64,000 nt of DNA from Amblyomma americanum (GCF_052857255.1 NC_135504.1:139526121-139590120), one strand, 5' to 3'; positions 1 to 10,601 are shown, numbered from the stretch's first letter. Numbers and translations are program-made. The notes: generated by a model not told the origin, from the sequence alone.

Positions 1-696
1 CAAGGTTGTAAGAGGAGGGGTCATACTCTGGATGAGTGCCGATACAGAACGCAGGACCGAGCTGCATGCGTTGTCGACTCAAGGGTAGAACCTGTCACGC
101 CATCCGAAGTTCCACAGCTGAAAGGAGAGCAAACGTCGCTGGAAAATGAGGCAGTGAGTGGAATACCCAAGTCGAAAGCAGCAATGCCAGTGGTGGTTGG
201 GCAAATAGGCGACCGTCCTATATTGGTGCTTAGAGACAGCGGAGCTAACACAGTCTTGGTTCGTAGAAGCCTGGTGAAGGACGAGGATCTTACAGGGGAA
301 GCGTCGGCCGTCACTCTTGTAGATGGCACTGTGAGGTACCTTCTTCAAGCAAGGATTCTAGTGCCCACGCCATATTATACTGGACAGGTTGTGGCAAATT
401 GCGTAGACCAACCCATTTACGATCTCATCTTGGGAAACATTACGGGTGCAAGAAGTGTCGAAGACCCCGATCCCGAGTGGAGGATGCTCGACGTTGAAGA
501 ACATCCAAAGGAGGAAAGGCTTGCGACAGCTCAGACGGGTGCAGTCAGTTTCTCGTCGGCAGTGGAGACAAGAGCTCAAGCGACAGCCCGAGCAACGCAG
601 CGTCCGTTCTCTACTCCTGTTACGATGTGCCTGAGCGTAACACCGGGCGAAATTGCAATTAGGCAAAAAGAGGACCCGAGCCTGAAGACCTGCTGA
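1..696 (+). pseudogene. Ty3-like retrotransposon gag C-terminus and aspartic protease (partial)
   Basis: Frame 1 is open from the first base. It begins inside a CCHC zinc knuckle: Cys at bases 7-9, then X4-His-X4-Cys, with the first Cys off the window. A retropepsin follows with the active-site motif DSGANTVLV at about 235-262 and a downstream ILGN-type motif (LILGNITGAR). After that come a linker containing VETRAQA and the conserved EDPSL block that normally precedes the integrase zinc-binding domain. The stop at 694-696 is a frameshift: the continuation DLLKKV is in frame 3 from about 687. There is no reverse transcriptase between protease and integrase. Known from the family: elements with this linker (Gmr1-like) place RT after IN. 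Role would be nucleic-acid binding and polyprotein cleavage. Confidence 0.85.
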
Positions 697-1879
697 AAAA
701 AGTCGTTGAAAAGGTGAAAAGAAAGAACAGTCGGACGTCATTCGAGTACCAATTGGTAAATGGTCTTTTGCACAGGGAATGCACATTTAGTTCAGGAAGG
801 CGGGTCCAACAGCTGGTGTTACCAAGAGATATGCGAGAGACCGTGCTACGCTTAGGACATGACGCCATTATGGCCGGACACCAGGGTGTTCAAAAAACGG
901 TGTCTAGGATCACCGAGGAGTTCTTTTGGCCGGGTGTTCAGAGTGACGTTAAGCGCTTTGTTCGCTCATGTGACGTGTGCCAGCGCACAGTTCCGAAGGG
1001 AAGAGTTGGTACCGTACCTGTGGGCAAGATGCCAGGCATTGACCTACCGTTTCAGCGAGTGGCTACTGACATTGTGGGGCCAATCTCTCCAGTATCCACC
1101 AAAGGCAATAGATATGTGCTTACTCTGGTTGACGTGGCCACTCGTTATCCTGACGCTATTCCACTGAGAAATATTGACAGTATCCAAGTGGCGGAGGGTC
1201 TTGTGGAAATGTTTTCGTGTTATGTGTTCCCGAGAGAAATTTTGAGTGACCGGGGCTCGAACTTCACATCGGAGCTAATGAAGGAGGTTAACCGCCTTTT
1301 GTCAGTAAGACAGTTACTGACGACGCCTTACAATCCCACGTGTAATGGGCTTGTAGAGCGGTTCAACGGCACCCTCAAAAATATGATCAAGAAAATGTGC
1401 CAGGAGAGACTTAATGATTGGGATAGATATCTCCCAGCTCTTTTGTTCGCTTACCGCGAAGTACCTCAAACGAGTTTCGGTTTCTCGCCTTTCGAGATGC
1501 TATATGGGAGAACCGTTAGAAGTCCACTTATAATATTCAAAGAGCTGTGGGCTAATAAGGAGATTGCATCAGATCTCAAGACAACTTATACGTGTTTGAG
1601 TTGCGGGATAGATTGAAGGAAACATGCAGGCTTGCACATCAAAGCCTGGAAAAGGCGCGTGAAGGCCACAAGGGATGTTATGAAAAGAAAGCCATTCACA
1701 GAAATCTGAATCCGGGCGACAGGGTTCTTGTGTTGCTACCCATCGATCATAATAAGTTACTGGTGCAGTGGAAGGGCCCGTAGCTTGTGACGCGGAAGAA
1801 AAAGGACATGGATTACGAGGTAGTGATAGATGGCACTAAGAGGGTTTTCCATGTTAATATGTTGAAGAAATATGAATAA
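687..1879 (+). pseudogene. Ty3-like integrase with C-terminal GPY/F-type domain, frameshifted
   Basis: An H2C2 zinc-binding region comes first (GHDAIMAGHQG, then CDVCQR at about 850-990). The DDE core has D in ATDIVGP, D in LSDRGSNF, and E in NGLVERFNG, so all three catalytic residues are present. A frameshift near 1590 moves the frame to 1592-1879, where YVFELRDRL-type coiled sequence and a GPY/F-like module (VLVLLPIDHNKLL, QWKGP) end with HVNMLKKYE. A TAG at 1781-1783 replaces the expected aromatic codon after GP. Family knowledge: integrase inserts the cDNA into the genome. Lesions: one frameshift at each end and one nonsense codon. Confidence 0.88.
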
Positions 1880-2043
1880 AGAGGTTCCGGACGGCGGTAC
1901 GCCCCCAGGGCAGCGTGTTCTGTAGTGGCCGAGGAGACAGGTGATGTTGCCGAGGTGCCCACGTTCAGTGGGAAGAAAAACGCAGGAGGGGATGAGGTAC
2001 TGAAGAAGCCCAATTTGAATGCAGACAGAGGATTACAGCTCTT

Positions 2044-2135
2044 CTCCAAATCAAGGGGGAGACGTTTTGGGATGGGCCAAGGCAAACTGAGGTGATATAT
2101 TACAAATTAGACTTGTATGGAGATAGAGCTAACTG
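2044..2135 (+). pseudogene. Possible start of reverse transcriptase, truncated
   Basis: After the integrase stop, the frame from 2044 reads GPRQTEV and YYKLDLYGD, resembling the short block that opens RT in PR-IN-RT elements. It runs out after about 30 codons, and no RT motifs (YXDD, PFGL) occur before the next element. Read as the remnant of an RT/RNase H deletion; the match is weak and partly from memory. Confidence 0.3.
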
Positions 2136-3300
2136 GTCAGCTCAGGATGTCTCTCGGATATATCTTGTTCTTGCTGTGTTAATGTATCTCTGGGATTTAC
2201 CTTGTTGTTGCTATTGTTGGTGTTATGTGATCATACAAGGGAGCGTGTTGTGGACACGAACATGTTTATTAAGGACTCTGTACGGACAGCGGCATTGGTG
2301 TGTTAATGTTCTGAACACGCAATTTAGTGTGCTGTGTTCGTGGTGTGCGTTTGGTGTGTGCTGGACCTCTGTGGTGTGATGTGTGCTGAGTCCAGAATAG
2401 CCACAGAAGATAGTCGGTTGGCATGGATGGCTTGAAGAGGAGTATGACGTGAGCAGTTTTTCATGGAAAAACTCTTGAGAGAGGGGGCCCTTGTCACATA
2501 TATTAAGGAGCCTAAATTAAATTTTAAAGGAAAAAGGCGTGAAGAAGACGACGCGAATTAACCGAAGAATAAAGAAGAGGAAGAAAAAGCATTCGTTGAG
2601 GCGGAGAGAGATGATTGGTGGAGAAGCATTCGGTCAGGTGGAGAGAGGTGATTGGTGGAGAAGAGAAGACGACGACAAGGCTTACGTGGACTAACACCGA
2701 GGCTATAAAAGGGCGAGTAAGAGCGAGGGACTGGGGGGAACAGCAGAGAAGTGGAGGCTCCGGCGGGTTAGGGACGCATCGGCTGGAAGAGAGTGAAGCC
2801 GGCTACTGCTCCGGTGAGCTCGCGTTCTACGGCAACGCATCGTGGACTTCCTGCCGTGCCTGAGCCCGTTCCGGGGAGTCAACAGAGGACGCTACCACCT
2901 GCTACGGCCAGGGGTGTCTCCAGTGCTGTTGCCACCCATCCGGGCGGTGCCCCAACGCCAACAATACCGGCATCACCTCCACGGGCGCTTGGACCGGGAG
3001 CTTGTACGACGCAGCCAGCGATGCCGCCAGCAACGCCAGCCCAAGCACGTCGAACGCCGCCTCGACGCCGCCTACTGGATCCAAACAACGCCGCAGCCAC
3101 ACTGAACCAACCTTGAGCACGAACGCCGACCGCTAATAGTAGAACACTAGTAGTAGACGCTAGTAGCAGTGTGCCCGGGTTGTGTGTATTTATAGTCTTT
3201 GTGTTTTGTGTTAGTTTTGTTAGTTTTGTGTTCTAATGTGTGTGCCACGTAGGGTGTATTAAATGTGCGTTTGTGTGGGTATACCCGTCGCCTAGTCCAT
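2136..3300 (+). mobile_element. Unassigned stretch, candidate LTR of the preceding element
   Basis: No protein domain is visible. The features that suggest an LTR are a purine tract just upstream (CAAGGGGGAGA near 2053), a TATAAAAG box at 2704-2711 followed by a GA-rich leader, and an ATTAAA polyadenylation-like signal at 3258-3263. Clear TG...CA ends and a second LTR copy are not visible in the window, so boundaries are unknown. A proline/alanine-rich open frame at 2793-3116 is probably fortuitous. Confidence 0.35.
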
Positions 3301-3835
3301 TCTTTCGGTCCGAGTGTTCTCCGGGGAGATCCGTGAGATCATCCATAATGGTGTGGAGACCCGCGAGATCAAACTTAAAACCAAATACGAAGCCGTCGCA
3401 GTCACCATCCTTCATTTTAAAACACTCACAATATGTACCGTATATCTTAAACCACACCTAACAGTAACACTTCATGATTTAGAATCCCTTAGAACAGCTA
3501 CCGGAGCCATATCTGCTATTTGGTGATTTTAATGCCCACTCCTGTTTTTGGGGAAGTGCACACACTGATGCAAGAGGTCGTATTTTAGAAGATTTTATTC
3601 TAAGCAATAATGTTTGCCTTCTTAACACCGGCTAAGATACACACTGCTCTCCGAGCACGGGAAAAATGAGTTCCATAGATTTGTCTTTTACTTCACGCTC
3701 TCTCTTTTGTGATTTTAAATGGGATGTCATCGATAACCCATACGGCAGCGATCACCTCCTTGTATTTATAAGCCTAACGTCCCCAGCAATATCACCCCAA
3801 CAAAACCACGACGGTGGAAGTTACATTTAGCCGAC
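3301..3835 (+). pseudogene. LINE copy 1 endonuclease (APE type), degraded
   Basis: Fragments in several frames match the AP-like endonuclease of copies 2 and 3: EAVAVTILHFKT near 3390, FGDFNAHS near 3520, GRILEDFIL near 3580, SIDLSF near 3675, and NPYGSDHLL near 3740, which carries the SDH catalytic histidine motif. The N-terminal QETNLG region is missing. Frameshifts occur near 3490-3520, and an in-frame stop interrupts the LLNTG region. The enzyme would nick target DNA to prime reverse transcription. Confidence 0.75.
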
Positions 3836-3839
3836 TGGG

Positions 3840-5475
3840 CACTTTTTAGAGAAAGGGCTAGCTTAGATAAAATAGTTTCAGATGATCTCTGCATAGACAA
3901 ACTGAATGAAGCTATCACAAACTGTATTTTAACCGCTACACGCCTAGCAATTCCTCGGTCATCTGTAGTAATAAAGCAGAATCACAAAATTTGTTATACA
4001 CAAGAATGCAGAGATGCAAAAAACAAACAAAACAAAGCTTGGGGAATTTTCGTAGGTACCCAACGCAGGAGAATTTAATAAGCTTTAAAGAGACTAGAGC
4101 GAAAGCTCAATATATTCGCCGTAATGCAGAAAAAACTTCGTGGCAAGGTTACGTGTACTCAATAAACAGCTCAATTACGTCAAAACAAATGTGGGAGATG
4201 GTAAAAAAGATAAATGGCAGCTACTCCCCATTCAGAGTTCCGTTTCTATCAACCCCTGGCATACAGAGCAATTTAGAAAAACAGGCAGATATTTTGGGTG
4301 AATATTTGTCTGCACTTTCAAGTTCATCTCACTACAGAGAATCATTCCTCAAATACACAAACGCAGCTAAAAACAAAGACTGCCGACAAGTGGCAGTTCA
4401 AATGAACCCTATAATAACCGACTTACAATCCAAGAAATTAATAGAGTACTATCCGCTGGTAAGCAAACTGCACCTGGGCCAGATGAAATACATTATCAAA
4501 TGCTGGCTCATCTCTCTGAACCGGCTGTGGAGACACTTTTAAATTTTTTTAACAAAGTTTGGGTATCGCGGAACTTCCCGAAGCCTGGAAGATGACCGTT
4601 ATTGTTCCTCGATTAAAACCCGGAAAGCCCTCTACCCTTCCTAGCAGCTATAGAGCCATAGCTCTGACTAGCTGTCTAGCGAAATATTTTGAATGTGTAT
4701 TGAATATCAGAATATCATTCCTGTTAGAAGGCCGGGAGCTTCTGAATGTCCATCAATGCGGTTTTAAAAAGGCTCGCTCCATCACCGACCACCTGGTTCG
4801 TCTTGAAAACACTGTTCGTGAGGCTTTTATACACAGACAGGATTGCCTCGCTGTCTTCTTCGATTTAGAGAAGGCGTATGACACAACTTGGAGGTTTGGG
4901 ATTATTCAGGAACTGGCTGAACTGGGCATTCGCGGCAGGATGTTGAACTGCCTTAAAGACTTTTTGTCTAACCGTACATTTCACGTCCGCCTAGGCTCAA
5001 CCCTTTCAAGGAAGTTTATCCAAGAAAACGGAGTACCTCAAGGATGTATTTTGAGCGCAGCACTCTTTATTGTAAAAATGAATTCTATCTGGAAATAACC
5101 CCAAGGTCCGTTATGTAATCTGTCTATGTAGATGATCTCCAGATAGCTTATACGTCCTGGAATACATCAACATGTGAACGACAGATACAGCTAACAATAA
5201 ATAAACTGGCAATATGGGCAGGCCAAAACGGCTTCCGTTTTTCTCCGCAGAAATCGGTGGCCATTCTTTTCTCACTCAGACGAGGCATGAAGATAGATCG
5301 CACCCTACACCTGAACGAAATAGACATAAACGTGGAAAAAGAACATTAATTTCTATGCGTAGCATTCGACAGAAAGCTCACCTTCCTGCCTCACATCAAT
5401 GCGCTGAATTAGAAGGCTTCTCGATCCCTGAACATACTCAAAATGCTGTCGAGAAAACACTGGGGAGCCGATAGG
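3840..5475 (+). pseudogene. LINE copy 1 reverse transcriptase, degraded
   Basis: Pieces at 3991-4542 and 4559-5098 cover the RT N-terminal region and core: SSYRAIALTSCLAK (about 4645), CGFKKARSITDHLV (about 4755), FFDLEKAYDTTW (about 4855; D of motif A), NGVPQGCILS (about 5030), then VYVDDLQIA (about 5125; catalytic DD) behind a stop at 5096-5098. The thumb region continues to 5475, where the LTR element interrupts it. At least two frameshifts separate the pieces. Confidence 0.82.
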
Positions 5476-5480
5476 ACATG

Positions 5481-6000
5481 TGTCGGCGCGCGGCCTTACC
5501 GCATCCGAACGTAGCCGGAAGAAACGGCCGCCGCGGTTATGAGCGTGTATGCGCGGGCGATTCGGCGCACCCAAGAAACCGCCGGCGCTTTGTGTTTCTG
5601 TGTCAGCGTCGACGGACGAGAGACCCCCCCCCCCCCCCCCGAACAGCAGTTACGGGGGCATCATGCGATAAGACCAAGGTCTGCGCGCCGCCTCCGTAAC
5701 GACGGGAACCAGCTCAAGATGCCTTCCCAGGGAGTCGATTGAAGGGAGAAGCGGGGAAGCAAGGACGAGAGAGGGCAAGCTGGAAAGGAGGACCGGGAAG
5801 AGAGGAGAGACAAGGACTGGACAGACGGGTCGTGGATGCCGAGACGAAAGGCGGCATCCCGACGGTAGAGTGGTGTCATCGCAATTGTGAATAGATATAA
5901 ATAAATTAGGCGCTGTGTAATCGGAATCTTCCGTGTGGTCTGGCTGAATCGGGAGGAGAGGAATACAAAATAGAGGAGGGAGGAAGGAACCTGTCTGACT
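5481..6000 (+). repeat. 5' LTR of non-autonomous element
   Basis: Pairs with 7602-8097. It contains a run of 17 C at 5624-5640, where the 3' LTR has a short interrupted C tract, and an AATAAA at 5900-5905. Indels and substitutions between the LTRs are numerous, so the insertion is not very recent. Confidence 0.85.
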
Positions 6001-6018
6001 GGCGCAGTCGACATGATC
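6000..6018 (+). promoter_or_regulatory. Primer-binding site, tRNA-Ser-like
   Basis: TGGCGCAGTCGACATGATC directly follows the 5' LTR. The first 11 bases match the tRNA-Ser-type primer sites (TGGCGCAGTCG...) known from insect Ty3 elements such as 17.6 and 297, as recalled. The position at the LTR edge is the main support. Confidence 0.65.
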
Positions 6019-6041
6019 TCCCGACAGGAAGCGGACCGGCC

Positions 6042-7145
6042 ATGGGACTCATCAAGATGGCAACAAAGGACCCCGGGCTGAGCGACCATCTCGGGCGTGG
6101 ACCAGCAGGCCAAGCCATCTCCTACAGTGAAGCAGGTTGGTGTCTTGTATGTCCTTCCGCTGGGCACTGTGACAGTCGTGTGAGCGGGGAGGACGGGAAC
6201 AGACGAGTAGGAGGGAGGCAGATGGAGCTGGTTGCGAACGCCGAGGTTGCACGCGTCAGCGGAGGGTCAGTGTTGTCTTTCGCCGATGAGATGGCGTTGT
6301 TGAAATTGAAACTGAAAATTTCAGAAGTAGAATTGGCAACTGAAGTATTGCGGTACGAGAGAGAGGTCGGGGAGGCGGTGGACGGTGCAATACAAGAGGG
6401 TGTGCGTCCGGAGAATGGGGCGGGTGTCGCGGAGCATTTCGAGGTAAGCCAGAGAGCGGTAAAGGCAGACCGCAGACTGGAAGGCTCGAGTAGCGACACT
6501 GAGGTTGCAGCTGTGGGACAGGAGGTAGGCCAGAGAGCGAAAAATGCAGACCGCAGACTGGAAAGCTGGAGTTCTGACACAGCCACCACGATCGAGAAAG
6601 AGAAAGCAAGTGTCAGCATGTTAGAAGAGCGCTCTGACGATTTGAAGGAAGCTGATGAAGACAAGTTTAGCAGTACAAGTCTCTGCGCTGCGGCGAGCAG
6701 GCTAGCACCCGGGAAAGATGCGGTCATCGAGGATGTCAGACCTCCGGAGCGGATGGAAGGAGCAACGGCAGTGTCAGAAGTGGTGACTGCACGGGAGGAG
6801 GATAGTGGCAACAAAGAGAAGCGCGCAGACGCAGCTGCGGCTGTAACGGTCACCGCAGTAGACCAGACCGGTAGCGCTGATGCTGAAAGAGGGTACCGCA
6901 GGCATACAAGTGCAACAGAGCGAGAAAAGCCCAGGCGCGAGCAAACTGGCGGCGGTACGTCGAGGCAGACTGGCGAACGCTCGAGAGTCAGCGCTCATGA
7001 TGCGGCAGCAGGTGAAGTTTTGCTTGACAGTGGAGGCGAGATCGCGGGCCGACCGTGTGTGCAAATTGCGTCGCGGGAGTCGCAACAAATGAAAACGACG
7101 CGACTGGCGAATGAGCTTGAGTGGGCAAGTCACCAGGGCGGCTGA
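6042..7145 (+). CDS. 367-aa ORF of non-autonomous LTR element, function unknown
   Basis: This uninterrupted frame begins 42 bases after the LTR. No family is recognised. Residues about 80-110 are leucine-rich and charged, likely helical (ALLKLKLKISEVELATEVLR). An internal duplication follows: QRAVKADRRLE and QRAKNADRRLE lie about 30 residues apart, each followed by an S/D-rich segment. The C-terminal half is low complexity, rich in E, K, R, A and S. No CCHC knuckle, DTG/DSG protease or RT motif occurs. It could be a diverged gag-like structural protein, which its position suggests, or a cargo gene. It stays open although both LTRs have drifted, which hints at some coding constraint. Confidence 0.55.
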   Translation: MGLIKMATKDPGLSDHLGRGPAGQAISYSEAGWCLVCPSAGHCDSRVSGEDGNRRVGGRQMELVANAEVARVSGGSVLSFADEMALLKLKLKISEVELATEVLRYEREVGEAVDGAIQEGVRPENGAGVAEHFEVSQRAVKADRRLEGSSSDTEVAAVGQEVGQRAKNADRRLESWSSDTATTIEKEKASVSMLEERSDDLKEADEDKFSSTSLCAAASRLAPGKDAVIEDVRPPERMEGATAVSEVVTAREEDSGNKEKRADAAAAVTVTAVDQTGSADAERGYRRHTSATEREKPRREQTGGGTSRQTGERSRVSAHDAAAGEVLLDSGGEIAGRPCVQIASRESQQMKTTRLANELEWASHQGG

Positions 7146-7601
7146 AAGACTAAGCTGTGCTTCGCAGAAAGGTCTATGGAGAGAACGCGCGGTCAAAATT
7201 GTAACGAGTGTCAGATGGCGCCTTGTCGCAGGCCGTACGACAGGGGACGTCCAATTGCACTAATCGTCAGGAGGTACGCGCCGTGGCAGATGACCAGTAA
7301 GGGCGATTGCATTGAGCCGACTGACCGCCCTCCGCCGCAGTGGCTTTAGAGCACACCTTGGCGTTCGAGATGGCAATTGTGGGCAGGAGATAGAGACGCC
7401 AACGCTGACAAGCTGCCGAGGCTTACCGCACCAGCTCCATTGGCAAGGGGAGCGGGGTGAAATGGGTAACACTGTTCCCTAGTCCTTTGTTTTAATGGTG
7501 TCGTAGTGCCCGGGGGAGGATCGCTGGACACCAGCCGCGTGCGGTTGTGGTGTGAAGTGTGATGTGTTCCGTGGAGGCACGCTTCACAGTGGCGGTGGAG
7601 G

Positions 7602-8097
7602 TGTCGGGCGCGTGGCCTCATCGCATCCGAACGTAGCCGGAAGAAACGGCCGCCACGGTTATGCTCGTGTACGCGCGGGCGATAGAAACAGCTGGCGCTT
7701 TGTGTTCCTATGTGTGTGCTTGCCGCTCAGTGGCGACGGACGAGAGACTCCCCCGGACAGAAGTGGGCATCATCCGATAACACCAAGGCCTGCGCGCCGC
7801 CTCCGTAACGACGAGAACCAGCTCAAGATGCCTTCCCAGGGAGCAGCGGGGAAGCAAGGACGAGGGAGAGCAAGCTGGAGAGGAGGACCAGGAAGAGAGG
7901 GGAGACGACCAAGAAGGACGGAAAAGATGGGTTGTGGAGGCCGTGACGAGAGGCCGCATCCCGACGGCAGAGTGATGTAACCGGAAATGTGAATAGAAGT
8001 CAATAAAGTCGGCAATTTATAATCTGAAGTCTTCATGTGGTCTGGCTGAATCGGGAGAAGAGAAAGGAGGGAAGGGAGGAGAGGAACCTGTCTGACT
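7602..8097 (+). repeat. 3' LTR of non-autonomous element
   Basis: Begins TGTCGG after a GGCGGTGGAGG purine-rich tract and ends CTGACT. AATAAA at 8002-8007 lies about 90 bases before the end. Pairs with 5481-6000. Confidence 0.85.
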
Positions 8098-8102
8098 ATA
8101 TG

Positions 8103-9461
8103 TCTCTTACAAATATACCGCTCTGTAGTACGCTCTACCCTGGATTACGGATGCATAGTGTATGGGTCAGCGAGACCATCGTGCCTCAAACGGCTAGATC
8201 CAGTACGTAATTTAGGTTTACGTCTCTCCACTGGTGCATATAGGACATCACCCATAAACAGTCTCCATGTAGAGACCAATGAATCATCGCTTACAGATAG
8301 AAGAGCCATACTCACATGCTCATACATTCTAAAAATCCCTTCATTGCATAAACATCTATGTTACCCTATCGCCACAAAGTGCCTTTCTAGAACACTCTTC
8401 AAGAGCAAGCCGCAAGCTGCTCGGCCTCTCCTCTTGCGATTTCAAGATATGTGCCGGAACCTTAGCATATTCTAGACGTATTGCCAAACATTGCCCGAAG
8501 GCGAGGTCCACTGCCGCCATGGCAGAATTTCCCCGAAGTCTGTTATTTCACTCTTACACAGTTTCGTAGGAAACATATTCCGCAAGAACATATAATACAA
8601 GAATTCCTCATACTCGAAGAAAAGTACACTACTTTCACAGCATTTTATACCGACGGTTCAAAAACAGATGCATACGTTGGAAGCGCAGTTGTACAGGGAG
8701 ATTGGATTAAAATAGTAAGACTTCCACAGTGCGCTTCCATCTTCACTGCGGAATGTTACGCCATCTGTGTTGCCATAGAAAAAATAGTAAACGAGAACCT
8801 CCCCAACAGTATTATATACAGAGACTCGCTAAGTGTGCTCACAGCCCTTCGTTCTAGAAATTGAATAACCCCGCGGCTTGGCGACCTCATACACAACATT
8901 ACAACAGCCATAGCTCAAGGACAAAACATAAGACTCTGCTGGGTACCAAGTCATGCCGGCATAAAGGGCAATGAAAGAGCAGATTTGTGCGCTGCTCAAG
9001 CTTGTGACAAGCAAATTAAAAACATAAATATGCCCTATAGAGATTGCATGAACTTAATACATATTAACACAAGGAAAAAATGGCCGTCCACTTGGAACAA
9101 CGAACTAAATAACAAACTACGGTTAATAAAACCAGTCCTAGGTGAATGGAAGTCATGTGTGCACCAGAAACGTTTCAAAGAGGTAATTATCTGCCGTCTC
9201 CGGGTAGGTGACACACTTTACACACAACTTTCTGCTAAAGAAAGAAGACATACCAGTTTGTACATGCGGAGATGAACTTACATTGAATCAGATTTTAATT
9301 TCATGCTCTAAACTGGAAAGGCTACGGAAAATGTGTTTTTCTCCGTTTTATAACCAATTTATCCCTTTTCATCCAGCACTGCTCATGAGTGATAACGCAA
9401 TTGTGGACATGTCTTGTGTTTTTAGATTTGTAACAGAAGCTGGTTTTCTTAAAAATATTTA
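8103..9461 (+). pseudogene. LINE copy 1 RT C-terminus and RNase H, degraded
   Basis: This continues the ORF interrupted at 5475. At 8103-8475 the post-RT connector has IYRSVVRSTLDYGCIVYGSARPS-like sequence. An RNase HI domain follows at 8481-9010: FYTDGSKTDAYVGSAVV, then FTAECYAICVAIE, then YRDSLSVLTALRS and CWVPSHAGIKGNERAD, covering the D, E, D and H/D active-site blocks (the first Asp of the DS block is present). A C-terminal zinc-like segment CGDELTLNQILISC lies at about 9268-9309. A stop at 8862-8864 and a frameshift near 9240 disable it. Confidence 0.85.
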
Positions 9462-9912
9462 AATCATGACCCAGTACTTCGCCTGATGCACCTCAGCCAT
9501 CTCTCATTCCTGAGAAAAAGGGTGATGTCTGTATTTGATTGGTTGGAAACCTCGAGATCCTTACCCTCCCTAGCTGCACAGGTAATTGGCCCAACATTGG
9601 AACTGTATTGGCAAAGCTAGCCCTACAAAGGACCAGGATGGGCCCATCCTGTTGCAATATTGGGCCGATGACTTGTGCTGCTTGGGCTGGTAAGGATGGC
9701 CTCTGAGGTTACCCGACCCCCTTTAAAAGTTTTTAATAGTACCCATTTCTAGCATCTTTTTCCTTCATCACCATCAGGTAATTTTAACTATTTAAGCACT
9801 CTGCACCACCGACGATTTTCACATTTCTATAAAATCATCCAGAGATTTCTTCTATACCTCGAACTTGGCGCATGATGGCCTTAGTTGCCTATGCGCCATA
9901 AAACCCAACACA

Positions 9913-10235
9913 ACCAGAAATCCTTTCTTAGCCTTGGTTACCGAAAAGTGAACTGCAGCCCTCATTTGTTTTGTAACATGATTTATGCACTCTTCTTTAG
10001 ATAGCTGCACAAAACCATAAACTTCATCACACAGAGTGCAAAACATGTGGCTGTCCCCGTCACAAACTATGTTTGTGTAACGCAAATCATTTTTGCTAGC
10101 AGGAGACGGCAGAAGGTTAGGTGGGCGGATGAGATTAAGAAGTTTGCAGGCAAAGGGTGGATGCAGCTGGCAAAGGATAGGGTTAATTGGAGAGACATGG
10201 GAGAGGCCTTTGCCCCGCAGTGGGTGTAGTAAGGC

Positions 10236-10266
<31 letters not shown>

Positions 10267-10470
10267 TCATTTTTGCTTAAGGAGCGCCTGAACAGCTGTA
10301 GTGCAGCCTCAGGGTCCATTCTTCCAGAATTGACGTCAGTGTTTTCATGGCACTGGTCCCTGGAAAGGTTAAGAATTGCGCGCAATATGTCACAAGACTG
10401 ATAAATGACCGCAGTAGTGTTATGCAAGTCGCCCTTGGAGTTCTTAGGACAGCATTCAAATTATCAGTCA
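9913..10470 (-). pseudogene. Mutator-like transposase fragment
   Basis: Minus-strand pieces match the conserved core of Mutator-like transposases of invertebrates as recalled: NSGRMDPEAALQLFRRSL (about 10320-10270), then LRYTNIVCDGDSHMF (about 10085-10040) with the catalytic DGD, and CINHVTKQMRAA (about 9990-9955). A small RTE insertion (10098-10264) splits the frame at SKND, and the TSD itself encodes those residues. The ends are lost to LINE copy 1 on one side and to unknown sequence on the other (10471-10601 shows nothing). Confidence 0.65.
10098..10264 (+). mobile_element. 5'-truncated RTE-like LINE 3' end with (GAT)n tail
   Basis: Flanked by identical 13-bp TSDs AATCATTTTTGCT at 10085-10097 and 10265-10277. 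It encodes the C-terminus WADEIKKFAGKGWMQLAKDR and MGEAFAPQW, then a stop and a GAT repeat of about nine units. The same C-terminus occurs on the minus strand at about 40090-40290. A textbook target-primed insertion of 167 bp. Confidence 0.85.
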
Positions 10471-10601
10471 GAAGCAATTCCTTTGCTTTGATAGATGCCC
10501 TAGGTGCTCAATTTCCGGCTGCCTGAGTTTGCACTTTTCCCAGTGTAACTTGACACTGTTATAACGAAATCTTCTGAATACTTTGCGTAATGGGTTACAG
10601 T

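Larger units (their letters stand above)
5481..8097 (+). mobile_element. Non-autonomous LTR retrotransposon (no pol), nested in LINE copy 1
   Basis: Two related direct repeats bound the element: 5481-6000 (520 bp) and 7602-8097 (496 bp). Both begin TGTCGG and end CCTGTCTGACT. The flanks are ACATG (5476-5480) and ATATG (8098-8102), a 5-bp TSD with one mismatch; removing the element restores the LINE coding sequence. A primer-binding-like site starts at 6000. The interior (6001-7601) holds one long ORF (6042-7145) and a 456-bp stretch (7146-7601) without a gene, ending in a G-rich tract before the 3' LTR. No protease, RT, RNase H or integrase is present. It therefore resembles a LARD/TRIM-type element mobilised in trans by a Ty3-like relative; that last step is inference. 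Confidence 0.85.
3301..9912 (+). mobile_element. I-like non-LTR retrotransposon, copy 1 (5'-truncated, interrupted)
   Basis: This is ORF2 of an I-superfamily LINE: endonuclease, reverse transcriptase, then RNase H. It begins inside the endonuclease and ends with the family's 3' signature, a GCGCCATAAAACCCAACACAACC-type end at about 9890-9912 shared with copies 2 (about 23845), 3 (about 59990) and 4 (about 62200). The 3' UTR 9462-9912 carries no gene. The LINE is split at 5475 by an LTR element (5481-8097) and resumes at 8098/8103 with the same RT sequence, so the two halves are one insertion. Many frameshifts and stops make it inactive. Confidence 0.88.

Noticed and set aside
2793..3116. Proline/alanine-rich ORF downstream of a TATA box
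   Set aside because: Low-complexity GC-rich frame in a candidate LTR; no family signature.
5624..5640. Run of 17 C as a structural signal
   Set aside because: Homopolymer inside the LTR, length-variable between the two LTRs; likely slippage or assembly noise.
10047..10229. Small plus-strand ORF with WADEIKKF as a possible host protein
   Set aside because: It is the C-terminus of an RTE-like LINE with tail and TSD.
10067..10270. His-rich minus-strand ORF (MIHHHHHHHHH)
   Set aside because: Translation of the (GAT)n microsatellite tail.
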